15,462 bases of DNA. Origin: Desulfobacteraceae bacterium. Its GTDB lineage: Bacteria > Desulfobacterota > Desulfobulbia > Desulfobulbales > Desulfobulbaceae. The position numbers were made by a program, and so were the translations under genes. The stretch covers positions 1-15,462 of the forward strand of contig JALHJD010000037.1 of the NCBI GenBank assembly GCA_022837185.1, given 5' to 3'. The notes under the pieces were generated by a model, which searched no databases, was not told the DNA's origin, and worked only from the letters and a program-made list of their open reading frames with translations. Positions 1-6,489 of this stretch are shown here, piece by piece (position 1 is the first letter of the stretch; each line of letters begins with the position of its first letter).

Positions 1-836
1 CGAAAAGGCGGAGCAGGATCGATACCCAGGGTTTCCCGGAAAACGGCCCGGATCATGCCCTCGGAGATGGTGATGATGTCCTCTTCGTCGACAAAGCTCA
101 ATTCCATGTCGATCTGGGTGAATTCAGGCTGCCGGTCGGCGCGCAGGTCCTCGTCACGGAAACACTTGACGATCTGGTAGTACCGGTCCATGCCGGCAAT
201 CATCAGCAGCTGCTTGAAGAGCTGGGGCGACTGGGGCAGGGCGTAAAACCTGCCGGGATTGACCCGGCTCGGGACAAGATAATCCCTGGCGCCCTCGGGG
301 GTGGAGCGGGTGAGCATCGGTGTTTCGATTTCCAGAAAGCCGTTGTTGCTCAGGAAGCCCCGGACCGCCTGGACCGCCCGGTGGCGCAGGACCAGGTTGC
401 TGGCCATCTCCGGCCGCCGCAGATCCAGGTAGCGGTACTGCAGGCGCAGGTTGTCCGAGACCTCTATGTATTCGTCGATGGGGAAGGGAGGAGTTTCGCT
501 GGCGTTGAGGATGCGCAGTTCGCTGACCAGAACCTCGATGGCCCCGGTCGGCAGCTTCGGGTTTTCCATGTCCGGGGGCCGGCGGAAGACGGTGCCGCGT
601 ACCGCCAGGACCCATTCACTGCGAAGCTGATGGGCCTTGGCATGGACCGCGGCATCATATTCCGGATTAAAGACGATCTGGGTGATGCCCCACCGGTCCC
701 GCAGGTCGATGAAGATAACCCCCCCGTGATCCCGGCGGCGAAGCACCCAGCCGGTGAGAACCACTTCCTGGTCCACGTTGTCCGCCCCGAGTTGACTGCA
801 TGTATGCGTGCGCCGCAGTGAGCCTAATGTATCCAT
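1..836 (-). CDS. aspS: Aspartyl-tRNA synthetase, partial (C-terminal half lies beyond the left edge)
   Basis: This gene encodes a class II aminoacyl-tRNA synthetase that charges tRNA with aspartate in the cytoplasm. About 278 N-terminal residues are visible. Residues 1-105 form the OB-fold anticodon-binding domain, with [11 protein letters not shown] at 29-39 and [10 protein letters not shown] at 41-50. The start of the catalytic domain follows, with YRYLDLRRP at 134-142 and class II motif 2 ([18 protein letters not shown]) at 226-243. Motif 3 and the bacterial insertion domain lie outside the window. The ATG at 836 is preceded by GGAG with 7-nt spacing and matches the usual family N-terminus. 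The gene follows hisS with a 19-nt gap on the same strand, so the two are probably cotranscribed. His37 in the RRDHGG segment is the residue type associated with non-discriminating AspRS enzymes, so this one may also charge tRNA-Asn. The family call is secure; the specificity is inference. Confidence 0.96.
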   Translation of the reverse strand, partial: MDTLGSLRRTHTCSQLGADNVDQEVVLTGWVLRRRDHGGVIFIDLRDRWGITQIVFNPEYDAAVHAKAHQLRSEWVLAVRGTVFRRPPDMENPKLPTGAIEVLVSELRILNASETPPFPIDEYIEVSDNLRLQYRYLDLRRPEMASNLVLRHRAVQAVRGFLSNNGFLEIETPMLTRSTPEGARDYLVPSRVNPGRFYALPQSPQLFKQLLMIAGMDRYYQIVKCFRDEDLRADRQPEFTQIDMELSFVDEEDIITISEGMIRAVFRETLGIDPAPPF

Positions 837-855
837 GAATATGCTCCGATGGGAA

Positions 856-2130
856 TTAATCAGTGGGTTGAATGAGGAGGGCCAGCCGGCGGCTTTCCTC
901 GGCGGCGTCAAGATTCAGCGGGAACGGGGTCTGCTGCTGGTCGGTCATGTTGCGCAGGACGGCGGATTTCCGCTCCAGTTCGTTGTCGCCGATGATAAGG
1001 GCATAACGGGCATCAAAACGGCCGGCCTGTTTCAGTTGGGCCTTGAGGCTGCGGCCCCCATGATCCATGGCGGCCTTCAACCCCTGCCGCCGCAGGTGAT
1101 GGACCAGGACCTGGCTGTGGCCGGCGGCCTCCCTGCCCAGAGCGGCCACAAAAACATCCAGCCGGACGGGGGGGGCGAAGCGGGCCGTTATCCGCTGCTG
1201 CATCAGGAGGACGAGACGCTCCATGCCCAGGGCGAAACCGATGCCGGACAGAGGCGGCCCGCCGAGCTGCTCGATCAGGCCGTCATATCTTCCGCCGGCG
1301 CCGACGGCGGACTGGGCCCCGAGATCGGCGGCGATGAATTCGAAGGTGGTGCGGGTATAGTAATCCAGCCCCCGGACCATGAAGCGGTTCACGGTGAAGT
1401 CGACCTCCAGTCGTTCAAGGCTCCTGCCGACCGCTTCAAAATGGCTGCCGCAGTCGGGGCAGAGGAAATCCAGGATCGACGGGGAGTCGGCGACCAGTTT
1501 CCTGCAGTTCGGGTTCTTGCAGTCAAGGACCCGGAGGGGGTTGGATCCTGTCCGGCGCCGGCAGTCGGGGCAGAGTTCATTGGTGTACCGGCGCAGATAG
1601 GCCACCAGTTGCTGGCGAAAGGCCGGCCGGCAGACCGGGCAGCCCAGGGAGTTTATTTCCAGGCTCGTCCGGATCCCCAGCTCGGCCACAATCATATCGG
1701 CCATGGCAATCAATTCCGCGTCAACCTCGGGCTCCTCGGCGCCGATGATTTCCGCGTCAAGTTGATGAAACTGGCGCAGCCTGCCCTTCTGGGGCCGCTC
1801 ATGGCGGAACATCGGGCCGATGGTGTACAGTTTCTGCACCGGTTGCAGCAGGTGCAGGGAGTGTTCGATAAAGGCCCGCAGGAGGGAAGCGGTTGCCTCG
1901 GGACGGAGGGTGATGCCCTTGTCGGCAAAGGTGTACATCTCCTTCTCGACAATATCCGTGGCCTGGCCGATGGATCGGGCGAACAGCTCGGTTTCTTCCA
2001 TCATCGGCAGGCGGATCTCGCTGAATCCGAAACGATGGAACACATCCCGGGCGATCCGCTCTATATGCTGCCAGCAGACCGACTCGCCGGGCAGGATGTC
2101 CTTGAAGCCTTGAATGGCCTGGATTTTCAA
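856..2130 (-). CDS. hisS: Histidyl-tRNA synthetase (TTG start)
   Basis: This gene encodes a cytoplasmic class II synthetase of 424 residues, the usual length, which charges tRNA-His. Visible parts in order are the N-terminal [14 protein letters not shown] (3-16), motif 2 [16 protein letters not shown] (108-123), the histidine-binding [11 protein letters not shown] (255-265), motif 3 [12 protein letters not shown] (295-306) and a C-terminal anticodon-binding domain from about 323. The insertion domain holds four cysteine pairs (C164/C167, C187/C190, C204/C209, C224/C227), which look like zinc ligands and are common in related HisRS. The start is TTG at 2130 because GGAGG lies 5 nt upstream and the family N-terminus begins there. 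The frame stays open upstream to an ATG at 2313, but those 61 residues do not resemble HisRS. hisS is the first gene of a likely hisS-aspS operon. Confidence 0.96.
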   Translation of the reverse strand: MKIQAIQGFKDILPGESVCWQHIERIARDVFHRFGFSEIRLPMMEETELFARSIGQATDIVEKEMYTFADKGITLRPEATASLLRAFIEHSLHLLQPVQKLYTIGPMFRHERPQKGRLRQFHQLDAEIIGAEEPEVDAELIAMADMIVAELGIRTSLEINSLGCPVCRPAFRQQLVAYLRRYTNELCPDCRRRTGSNPLRVLDCKNPNCRKLVADSPSILDFLCPDCGSHFEAVGRSLERLEVDFTVNRFMVRGLDYYTRTTFEFIAADLGAQSAVGAGGRYDGLIEQLGGPPLSGIGFALGMERLVLLMQQRITARFAPPVRLDVFVAALGREAAGHSQVLVHHLRRQGLKAAMDHGGRSLKAQLKQAGRFDARYALIIGDNELERKSAVLRNMTDQQQTPFPLNLDAAEESRRLALLIQPTD

Positions 2131-2131
2131 T

Positions 2132-2145
2132 ACCACCTCCGTGGT
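2132..2145 (-). promoter_or_regulatory. hisS Shine-Dalgarno inside a small hairpin
   Basis: On the minus strand ACCAC-GGAG-GTGGT can form a 5-bp stem with GGAG in the loop. The GGAGG ribosome site (2136-2140) is 5 nt from the TTG start and decides that start. Partial occlusion of the site could tune translation; that role is inference. Confidence 0.45.
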
Positions 2146-2146
2146 T

Positions 2147-2198
2147 GGAAAAAGAGAAAAGAAGTTTTCCCGGTTCAGCCCATCAGGGAAAATTTCCC
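2147..2198 (-). promoter_or_regulatory. Possible attenuator or terminator-like hairpin in the hisS leader
   Basis: On the minus strand TTTTCCC (2192-2186) can pair with GGGAAAA (2171-2165) across a 14-nt loop. An unbroken 18-nt pyrimidine tract rich in T (2164-2147) follows at once, which is the shape of an intrinsic terminator. The upstream arm can instead pair with GGGAAA at 2198-2193, so two mutually exclusive folds exist. I see no T-box consensus and no His-rich leader peptide. The structure is visible; regulation is inferred and the short stem makes it uncertain. Confidence 0.3.
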
Positions 2199-2302
2199 GA
2201 TCACCGGCGCTGGACAAGGGGCGGAAATGCGGGATAAGCGCAAGGCCGGGATCAGGGAACCGGGCCGCTCTCCACCGGCGCATGGGTGCATTGCCGGGGC
2301 CG

Positions 2303-2330
2303 AATATCTCCATCCGATAAAAAATGTCAA
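2303..2330 (-). promoter_or_regulatory. Candidate hisS promoter
   Basis: The minus strand has a perfect TTGACA -35 box (2330-2325), a 16-nt spacer and GATATT (2308-2303, four of six matches) as the -10 box. This would give a leader of roughly 165 nt before the TTG start. Weaker alternatives lie just upstream: TTGACT with TAGATT, and TTGGAC (2401-2396) with CATAAT (2379-2374). Which one is used cannot be decided from sequence. Confidence 0.4.
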
Positions 2331-2398
2331 ATCTACTCGAAATTGGGATGAAAAGTCAAGACGATGCCGCTGAATTATGGTAATGTATAATTTTTGTC

Positions 2399-2418
2399 CA
2401 AGTTGACATGACAACTTG
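2399..2418. promoter_or_regulatory. Palindrome in the divergent hisS / oxidoreductase region (possible operator)
   Basis: CAAGTTG and CAACTTG form perfect 7-bp inverted arms around a 6-nt spacer (acatga). The right arm overlaps the -35 box of the plus-strand promoter candidate, and the left arm overlaps a possible minus-strand -35. The geometry fits a dimeric repressor operator, but no regulator gene is nearby in the window. Confidence 0.35.
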
Positions 2419-2445
2419 ACAAAAGCTGTCCTGTCAGGGCATATT
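2416..2445 (+). promoter_or_regulatory. Candidate promoter of the nitronate-monooxygenase-like gene
   Basis: A perfect TTGACA (2416-2421) is followed after 18 nt by CATATT (2440-2445, four of six matches to the -10 consensus), placing the start of transcription about 20 nt before the ATG at 2474. A second TTGACA copy sits at 2403-2408 without a good partner -10. Confidence 0.45.
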
Positions 2446-2473
2446 GCAAGATTGACCATTATAGACGAAACAG

Positions 2474-3445
2474 ATGATGAAGCTGCCTGAATTGAAAATC
2501 GGTTCGTTGACCGCCCCCATACCCATTATCCAGGGGGGGATGTCCATTCGCGTTTCCACCTCCTCGCTTGCCGTACCCGTGGCCGAGTGCGGCGGGATCG
2601 GGACAATCGGCGGTTCCGCCATCCCCCTTGACGAACTGCAGGAAGATATCCGCCTGGCAAAAAGCCGGACCAACGGGATCATCGCCGTCAATATCATGTA
2701 CGCCATGAAGGATTTTTACGAACTGGTCATGGGGTCCATCGATGCGGGCGTGGACATGATCATTACCGGCGCCGGATTTTCCAGGGATATCTTCAAAATC
2801 GGCCGGAAATTCAACATTCCCATCGTTTCCATCGTCTCCTCGCCTGCGTTTGCCAAGCTTGCCGAGAAGCTGGGTGCGGCGGCAATCGTTGTTGAAGCGG
2901 CGGAGGCTGGAGGCCATCTCGGCACCCAGACCAAGTTGCGCGATCTTTTTCCGTCCGTCAGGAAAGTTATTTCCAAGGTGCCGCTCATCGCCGCCGGCGG
3001 CATCACCAACGGCTATGAAATGGCGGAAATGATGGACAAGTACGGCGCCGACGGCATTCAGATCGCCTCACGCTTCGTCCTCAGCAAGGAATGCTCCGTA
3101 TCCCGGCAATTCAAGGAAGTGTACCTCAAGGCCGAAAAGGATGATATCATTCTGGTTACTTCACCCGTCGGTTTGCCCGGCCGTGCCATCAGGACGCCTT
3201 TCGTGCAGAAAATGATCAGGGGCGAGGATGTTTCCTCCAAGGAGTGTAAATACAGGTGCCTGAAAAAATGCAGTTACAAATATTGCATCAATGAAAGGCT
3301 GATGAAAGCCCTCAACGGGAATATCGAGGAGGGCCTGGTCTTTTCCGGTGCCAATACCTACAAAATGAAAGAGATCCTTTCCGTTCGCGAGATTTTCGAC
3401 CGTTTTGTCAGGGAAGCCGAATCCGTTTACAAGGAAAACAAGTAA
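2474..3445 (+). CDS. Nitronate monooxygenase / FabK-like FMN-dependent oxidoreductase with C-terminal cysteine motif
   Basis: The 323-residue protein is a TIM-barrel flavoprotein of the nitronate monooxygenase (2-nitropropane dioxygenase) family, which also includes the enoyl-ACP reductase FabK. Visible signatures are IIQGGMS at 18-24, EAAEAGGHLG at 141-150 with the likely catalytic His148, the phosphate-binding AAGGI at 173-177, and GADGIQIASRF at 191-201. A cysteine cluster C258-x3-C262-x3-C266-x4-C271 near the C-terminus marks a subfamily I recall from anaerobes and may bind metal or a cluster. The ATG at 2474 is followed by a second ATG at 2477, and the Shine-Dalgarno site is weak. It is the first gene of a plus-strand run leading to pcnB. 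The substrate cannot be told from sequence: nitronate oxidation, enoyl-ACP reduction or another flavin reaction are all possible. Confidence 0.85.
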   Translation: MMKLPELKIGSLTAPIPIIQGGMSIRVSTSSLAVPVAECGGIGTIGGSAIPLDELQEDIRLAKSRTNGIIAVNIMYAMKDFYELVMGSIDAGVDMIITGAGFSRDIFKIGRKFNIPIVSIVSSPAFAKLAEKLGAAAIVVEAAEAGGHLGTQTKLRDLFPSVRKVISKVPLIAAGGITNGYEMAEMMDKYGADGIQIASRFVLSKECSVSRQFKEVYLKAEKDDIILVTSPVGLPGRAIRTPFVQKMIRGEDVSSKECKYRCLKKCSYKYCINERLMKALNGNIEEGLVFSGANTYKMKEILSVREIFDRFVREAESVYKENK

Positions 3446-3504
3446 CATGCCCTGCCGACTGAAGGCCGTGTCCTTCCCTTTCATTGTTCGCTACTTCCGA
3501 TCCC

Positions 3505-4890
3505 ATGAATGATCATCGGTCCGATACAGAGAAAAACATTCTTCTTCCCCGGCACGTCAAACCCGTCATTATCCCTGAAAGCGGCCATCCTATTCGTCTT
3601 CACCACCTGGACAAGGAGGCCCTCAAGGTCCTTTTCCGGCTGCGGGACGCAGGTTTCGCCGGCTATCTTGTCGGCGGCGGAGTGCGGGACCTGTACATGG
3701 GAAAGCGTCCCAAGGATTTTGACATTTCCACCGACGCCCGTCCCGGACAACTCCGCAAACTGTTCCGCAACAGCAGAACCATCGGCCGCCGATTCAGACT
3801 GGTGCAGATCTATTTCCGCGGCGGCAAGATCATCGAAGTGTCCACCCTCCGCTCCCAGAGCGAATACGACATGGAAGGTTCGGACAAGGTCCTGGCGAGC
3901 AACAATACCTTCGGCACGCTCCCCGAAGATGCCCTCCGGCGTGATTTGACCATCAATTCATTATTCTATGAAATTGAGTACAATACGATAATCGATTATG
4001 TCGGCGGAGTCCAGGACCTTGATCAGGGTATAATCCGCATAGTCGGCGACCCCGACAGGAGGATCACCAGGGATCCGGTGCGCATGATGCGGGCTGTGCG
4101 GCACGCGGCCAGAACCGGATTCACCATAGAACCCGCGACCAGAAAGGCGATCATCGCCAACCGGGAAAAACTTTCCCACTGCCCCCCTTCGCGGATCAGG
4201 GACGAACTGCTCAAGGATCTGCGCAGCGGCGCCAGTACGAAATGGGCCCGCATCGCCATCGAATGCCGTCTGTTTTTTACCCTTTTTCCCGGTTACAGGG
4301 AGATGCTGGCGGCCGATTCCGGGAATCGGGCCGGAGAGATGCTCATGAAGCTCCTGGGGGTCGTCGATCGCCTGTATACCCTCCCCCGGGATGAATCGTC
4401 CCGGGTTGAGATGCCCGATTACATGCTCCTGACGGTACTGGCCCTGCCTTGGATCGAGGTCCGTTTCGGCCTGGCGGGCAAGCGCCTGAAAGGGCCGGCG
4501 CAGTATCATTTTGCCCGTGAGATCCGCGCCGGGCTGGACGAATTTTTCGGCGAACGGTTCAACCTGACGCGAATGGCCAAAGAGTCGATGACCACCCTGC
4601 TGGTCAATCTGCCGCTCTTTGATCAGCATGCCAGGAGCAGGAACCGGCCCGCATGGGTGCGGAAGAAAAGCTATTATCAGGACTGCCTGCGCTTTTTTCA
4701 TCTGTATGCCGAAGCGGTGGGCGGTTCCCCCGTGCAGGAGGATCTTTTCGCCGTGAAGGTCCAGGCTGATGATGAACGGTTTTTCCGCTTCCCTGAAGGC
4801 GGTACCGGCAACGGTTCCAGAAGCAGAAAGGGTGTGCGGCCCGCCTTCAGTAAAAAGAAAAGAGGTATTTTCGGCCTCCGAAGCGGTTAA
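3505..4890 (+). CDS. pcnB: Poly(A) polymerase I (polynucleotide adenylyltransferase)
   Basis: The enzyme adds 3' poly(A) tails to RNA, which in bacteria promote decay. It belongs to the class II nucleotidyltransferases shared with CCA-adding enzymes. The 461-residue length is close to E. coli PcnB. Motifs, numbered from the ATG at 3505, are GYLVGGGVRDLYMGKRPKDF (53-72) with the metal-binding DFD at 71-73, FGTLPEDALRRDLTINSL (136-153), and RITRDPVRMMRAVRHAARTG (186-205). The RRFRL segment and long C-terminal part fit PcnB better than a CCA enzyme. The tail is basic, as expected for RNA binding. The frame is open to a TTG at 3484, and neither start has a clear Shine-Dalgarno site, so I chose the ATG. 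It lies 59 nt after the oxidoreductase gene with only a weak 5-bp hairpin between, so readthrough is likely. Confidence 0.88.
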   Translation: MNDHRSDTEKNILLPRHVKPVIIPESGHPIRLHHLDKEALKVLFRLRDAGFAGYLVGGGVRDLYMGKRPKDFDISTDARPGQLRKLFRNSRTIGRRFRLVQIYFRGGKIIEVSTLRSQSEYDMEGSDKVLASNNTFGTLPEDALRRDLTINSLFYEIEYNTIIDYVGGVQDLDQGIIRIVGDPDRRITRDPVRMMRAVRHAARTGFTIEPATRKAIIANREKLSHCPPSRIRDELLKDLRSGASTKWARIAIECRLFFTLFPGYREMLAADSGNRAGEMLMKLLGVVDRLYTLPRDESSRVEMPDYMLLTVLALPWIEVRFGLAGKRLKGPAQYHFAREIRAGLDEFFGERFNLTRMAKESMTTLLVNLPLFDQHARSRNRPAWVRKKSYYQDCLRFFHLYAEAVGGSPVQEDLFAVKVQADDERFFRFPEGGTGNGSRSRKGVRPAFSKKKRGIFGLRSG

Positions 4891-4891
4891 A

Positions 4892-5644
4892 ATGCGTTTC
4901 CTTCTCTACAATGTCCGGTATGGGACCGGCATCGGGCCCCGCTTCCACCTGCCGGTACCCTATGCGGGCCTGCTCAAAAGGACGACCTGCAACCTTGAGT
5001 GCATCGTTTCGTTCATCGATTCGGTCAAACCGGATATTGTCGGCCTGATCGAGATCGACATCGGCTCCTTTCGTTCGGAAAACATGTGCCAGGCCGAAGC
5101 CATTGCCCGGCAGCTCGGTTATTCCCATGTCGTCGAAGCAAAGTACGGGGCGCAGGGGGTCGCCAGCAGGGTTCCGGTACTGAACAAGCAGGGCAATGCC
5201 GTGCTGGCCAGGCAGAAGATTGACGCGTACCGCTTTCATTATTTTCATGAAGGATTCAAGCGGCTGGTCATCGAGGTCCGGCTGCCCGATGTCACCATTT
5301 TCCTCGTTCACCTGTCCCTGACCTTCCGCAATCGCCAGCACCAGTTGCAACGGCTGTTTCAGCTTGTCAGCAAGGTCGAGGGTCCGTTGATTGTCGCCGG
5401 TGATTTCAATGTATTATGGGGAAACAGAGAGCTGGAGTTGTTCCTTGCGGCAAGCGGTCTTGTCAGCGCCAATTACCAGGGGCTTCCCTCCCATCCCAGC
5501 CGCAGGCCGAAACGCCAGTTGGACTACATCCTGCACAGTCCCGACCTGGAGGCCAGCAATTTTCATATTCCCCAGGTTTTTTATTCGGACCATGTCCCCC
5601 TGATCTGCGACTTCAAACTGAAATCCGGGGCAAAAGCAGGATAG
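4892..5644 (+). CDS. Endonuclease/exonuclease/phosphatase (EEP) family hydrolase
   Basis: The 250-residue protein has the metal-dependent EEP fold shared by exonuclease III, DNase I, CCR4-type deadenylases and inositol phosphatases. Key residues visible are Asn7 in LLYNVRYG, Glu54 in GLIEID, GNAVLAR at 101-107, His140 in FLVHLSL, GDFN at 170-173 (Asp171, Asn173), LDYI at 210-213 and SDHVPL at 232-237 (Asp233-His234). All catalytic positions are present, so it should be active. No signal peptide is apparent. The ATG at 4892 begins one base after the pcnB stop codon (4888-4890), so the two genes are almost certainly cotranscribed and perhaps translationally coupled. The frame is open further upstream, but that part overlaps pcnB and lacks family similarity. 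Substrate is unknown; RNA processing is suggested only by the neighbour. Confidence 0.85.
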   Translation: MRFLLYNVRYGTGIGPRFHLPVPYAGLLKRTTCNLECIVSFIDSVKPDIVGLIEIDIGSFRSENMCQAEAIARQLGYSHVVEAKYGAQGVASRVPVLNKQGNAVLARQKIDAYRFHYFHEGFKRLVIEVRLPDVTIFLVHLSLTFRNRQHQLQRLFQLVSKVEGPLIVAGDFNVLWGNRELELFLAASGLVSANYQGLPSHPSRRPKRQLDYILHSPDLEASNFHIPQVFYSDHVPLICDFKLKSGAKAG

Positions 5645-5648
5645 GTTT

Positions 5649-6377
5649 TCACCGGGGCAGAAATATGACCGACCCCTGCCGGCCCGTTGCCGGCTTCCCT
5701 TTTTTTCCGCTTCGCCGGTGCGAGAAATAGGTTGCATCGCAGCAGGTGCAGATGCCGGCGATGGCAATATTCTCCGCCGGGACTCCTGCGCCGGTCAACT
5801 GCGCATGGCTGATTTTCCACAAATCAAAATGCGTCGTCGTTGTTCTGAATGCGTGCAGCGAGAGGGGCAGCTCCTGCCGGTAGTTGATGAACTCGGCGCA
5901 GCAGGGTCCGAGTGACGGGCTGATCACCGCCCGCAGGTCTCCCGGTTCCGACCGGTAATCCCGCCGAAGCCGTTCGATGGTTATGGTGATGATGTTGAGG
6001 ACATTCCCCCGCCAGCCGCAGTGAACTGCGGCAATGACCCTTCTGCGCGGGTCATGGAGGAGAACGGCCTGGCAATCGGCCTGCTGGATGAGGAGTCCGA
6101 TTCCCGGCCTGTCGGTGATCAGGGCATCGTATCCTTCCGCTTCCATGTCCCCGGCAAGATCGCCGACGCTCCAGATCCTGTCCCCATGCACCTGTTTCGC
6201 CGAAGCGAGGATGCCCACGCCGAGCAGTTGTTTTACCTTTTGGCGGTTGGCGGCGACATTGTCCTGATCGTCACCAACGCCGTAACTGAGGTTCAGGGAG
6301 GAATAGGGAGCGGGGCTGGTCCCGTTCAGGCGGTCAAAGATGCCATGGGGAGCGGTGAGTTTCGAACTGTGCATCAT
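5649..6377 (-). CDS. pgeF: Peptidoglycan editing factor PgeF (YfiH / laccase-domain family)
   Basis: The 242-residue protein belongs to the YfiH/DUF152 family. In E. coli the family acts in the cytoplasm on wrongly built peptidoglycan precursors that carry L-serine in place of L-alanine; members were also described as copper polyphenol oxidases. The metal-site residues are present: His64 in KQVHG, Cys102 in QQADCQAV and His119 in AAVHCGWRG. Other signatures are DALITDRPGIG (84-94), PSLGPCC (154-160) and the C-terminal CTCCDATYFSHRR (210-222). The start is ATG at 6377, with another ATG directly after it; the ribosome site is weak. It stands alone: the upstream porin gene ends in a terminator, and the EEP hydrolase gene converges with a 4-bp gap. 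No convincing promoter is visible in the ~50 nt between that terminator and the start. Confidence 0.9.
   Translation of the reverse strand: MMHSSKLTAPHGIFDRLNGTSPAPYSSLNLSYGVGDDQDNVAANRQKVKQLLGVGILASAKQVHGDRIWSVGDLAGDMEAEGYDALITDRPGIGLLIQQADCQAVLLHDPRRRVIAAVHCGWRGNVLNIITITIERLRRDYRSEPGDLRAVISPSLGPCCAEFINYRQELPLSLHAFRTTTTHFDLWKISHAQLTGAGVPAENIAIAGICTCCDATYFSHRRSGKKGKPATGRQGSVIFLPR
5678..5706 (+). terminator. Intrinsic terminator for pcnB-EEP, inside the 3' end of pgeF
   Basis: GCCGGC (5678-5683) pairs with GCCGGC (5689-5694) across a 5-nt loop, and seven T residues (5700-5706) follow after TTCCC. It lies 34 nt after the hydrolase stop codon. Because the convergent pgeF gene ends only 4 bp away, the terminator overlaps the last codons of pgeF. 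Confidence 0.5.
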
Positions 6378-6427
6378 GGCGGATCCATTGCGGCTGGCCG
6401 GCGGTTTGTCGACCGGGACGTTTGAAT

Positions 6428-6459
6428 AAAAAAGGGAAAGCCCGGAGGCTTTCCCTTTT
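6428..6459 (-). terminator. Strong intrinsic terminator of the porin-like gene
   Basis: A perfect 13-bp stem (6430-6442 with 6447-6459) closes a 4-nt loop. Read on the minus strand it ends in a T-run, TTTTTTATT, about 30 nt after the porin stop codon. The A/T-rich arms on both sides make it usable from either strand, but no plus-strand gene ends here. Confidence 0.85.
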
Positions 6460-6489
6460 GCTCATGGGAACAGGATTGGCTGTGGTCGG

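Noticed and set aside
2131..2330. T-box riboswitch or His leader peptide before hisS
   Set aside because: No T-box core consensus is present, and the short leader frame has a single His codon.
808..2373. 521-codon open frame on the plus strand
   Set aside because: It lies opposite hisS and its product looks like antisense translation of GC-rich coding DNA, with no family resemblance.
3446..3504. Terminator between the oxidoreductase gene and pcnB
   Set aside because: Only a 5-bp GAAGG/CCTTC stem without a T-run; too weak to call.
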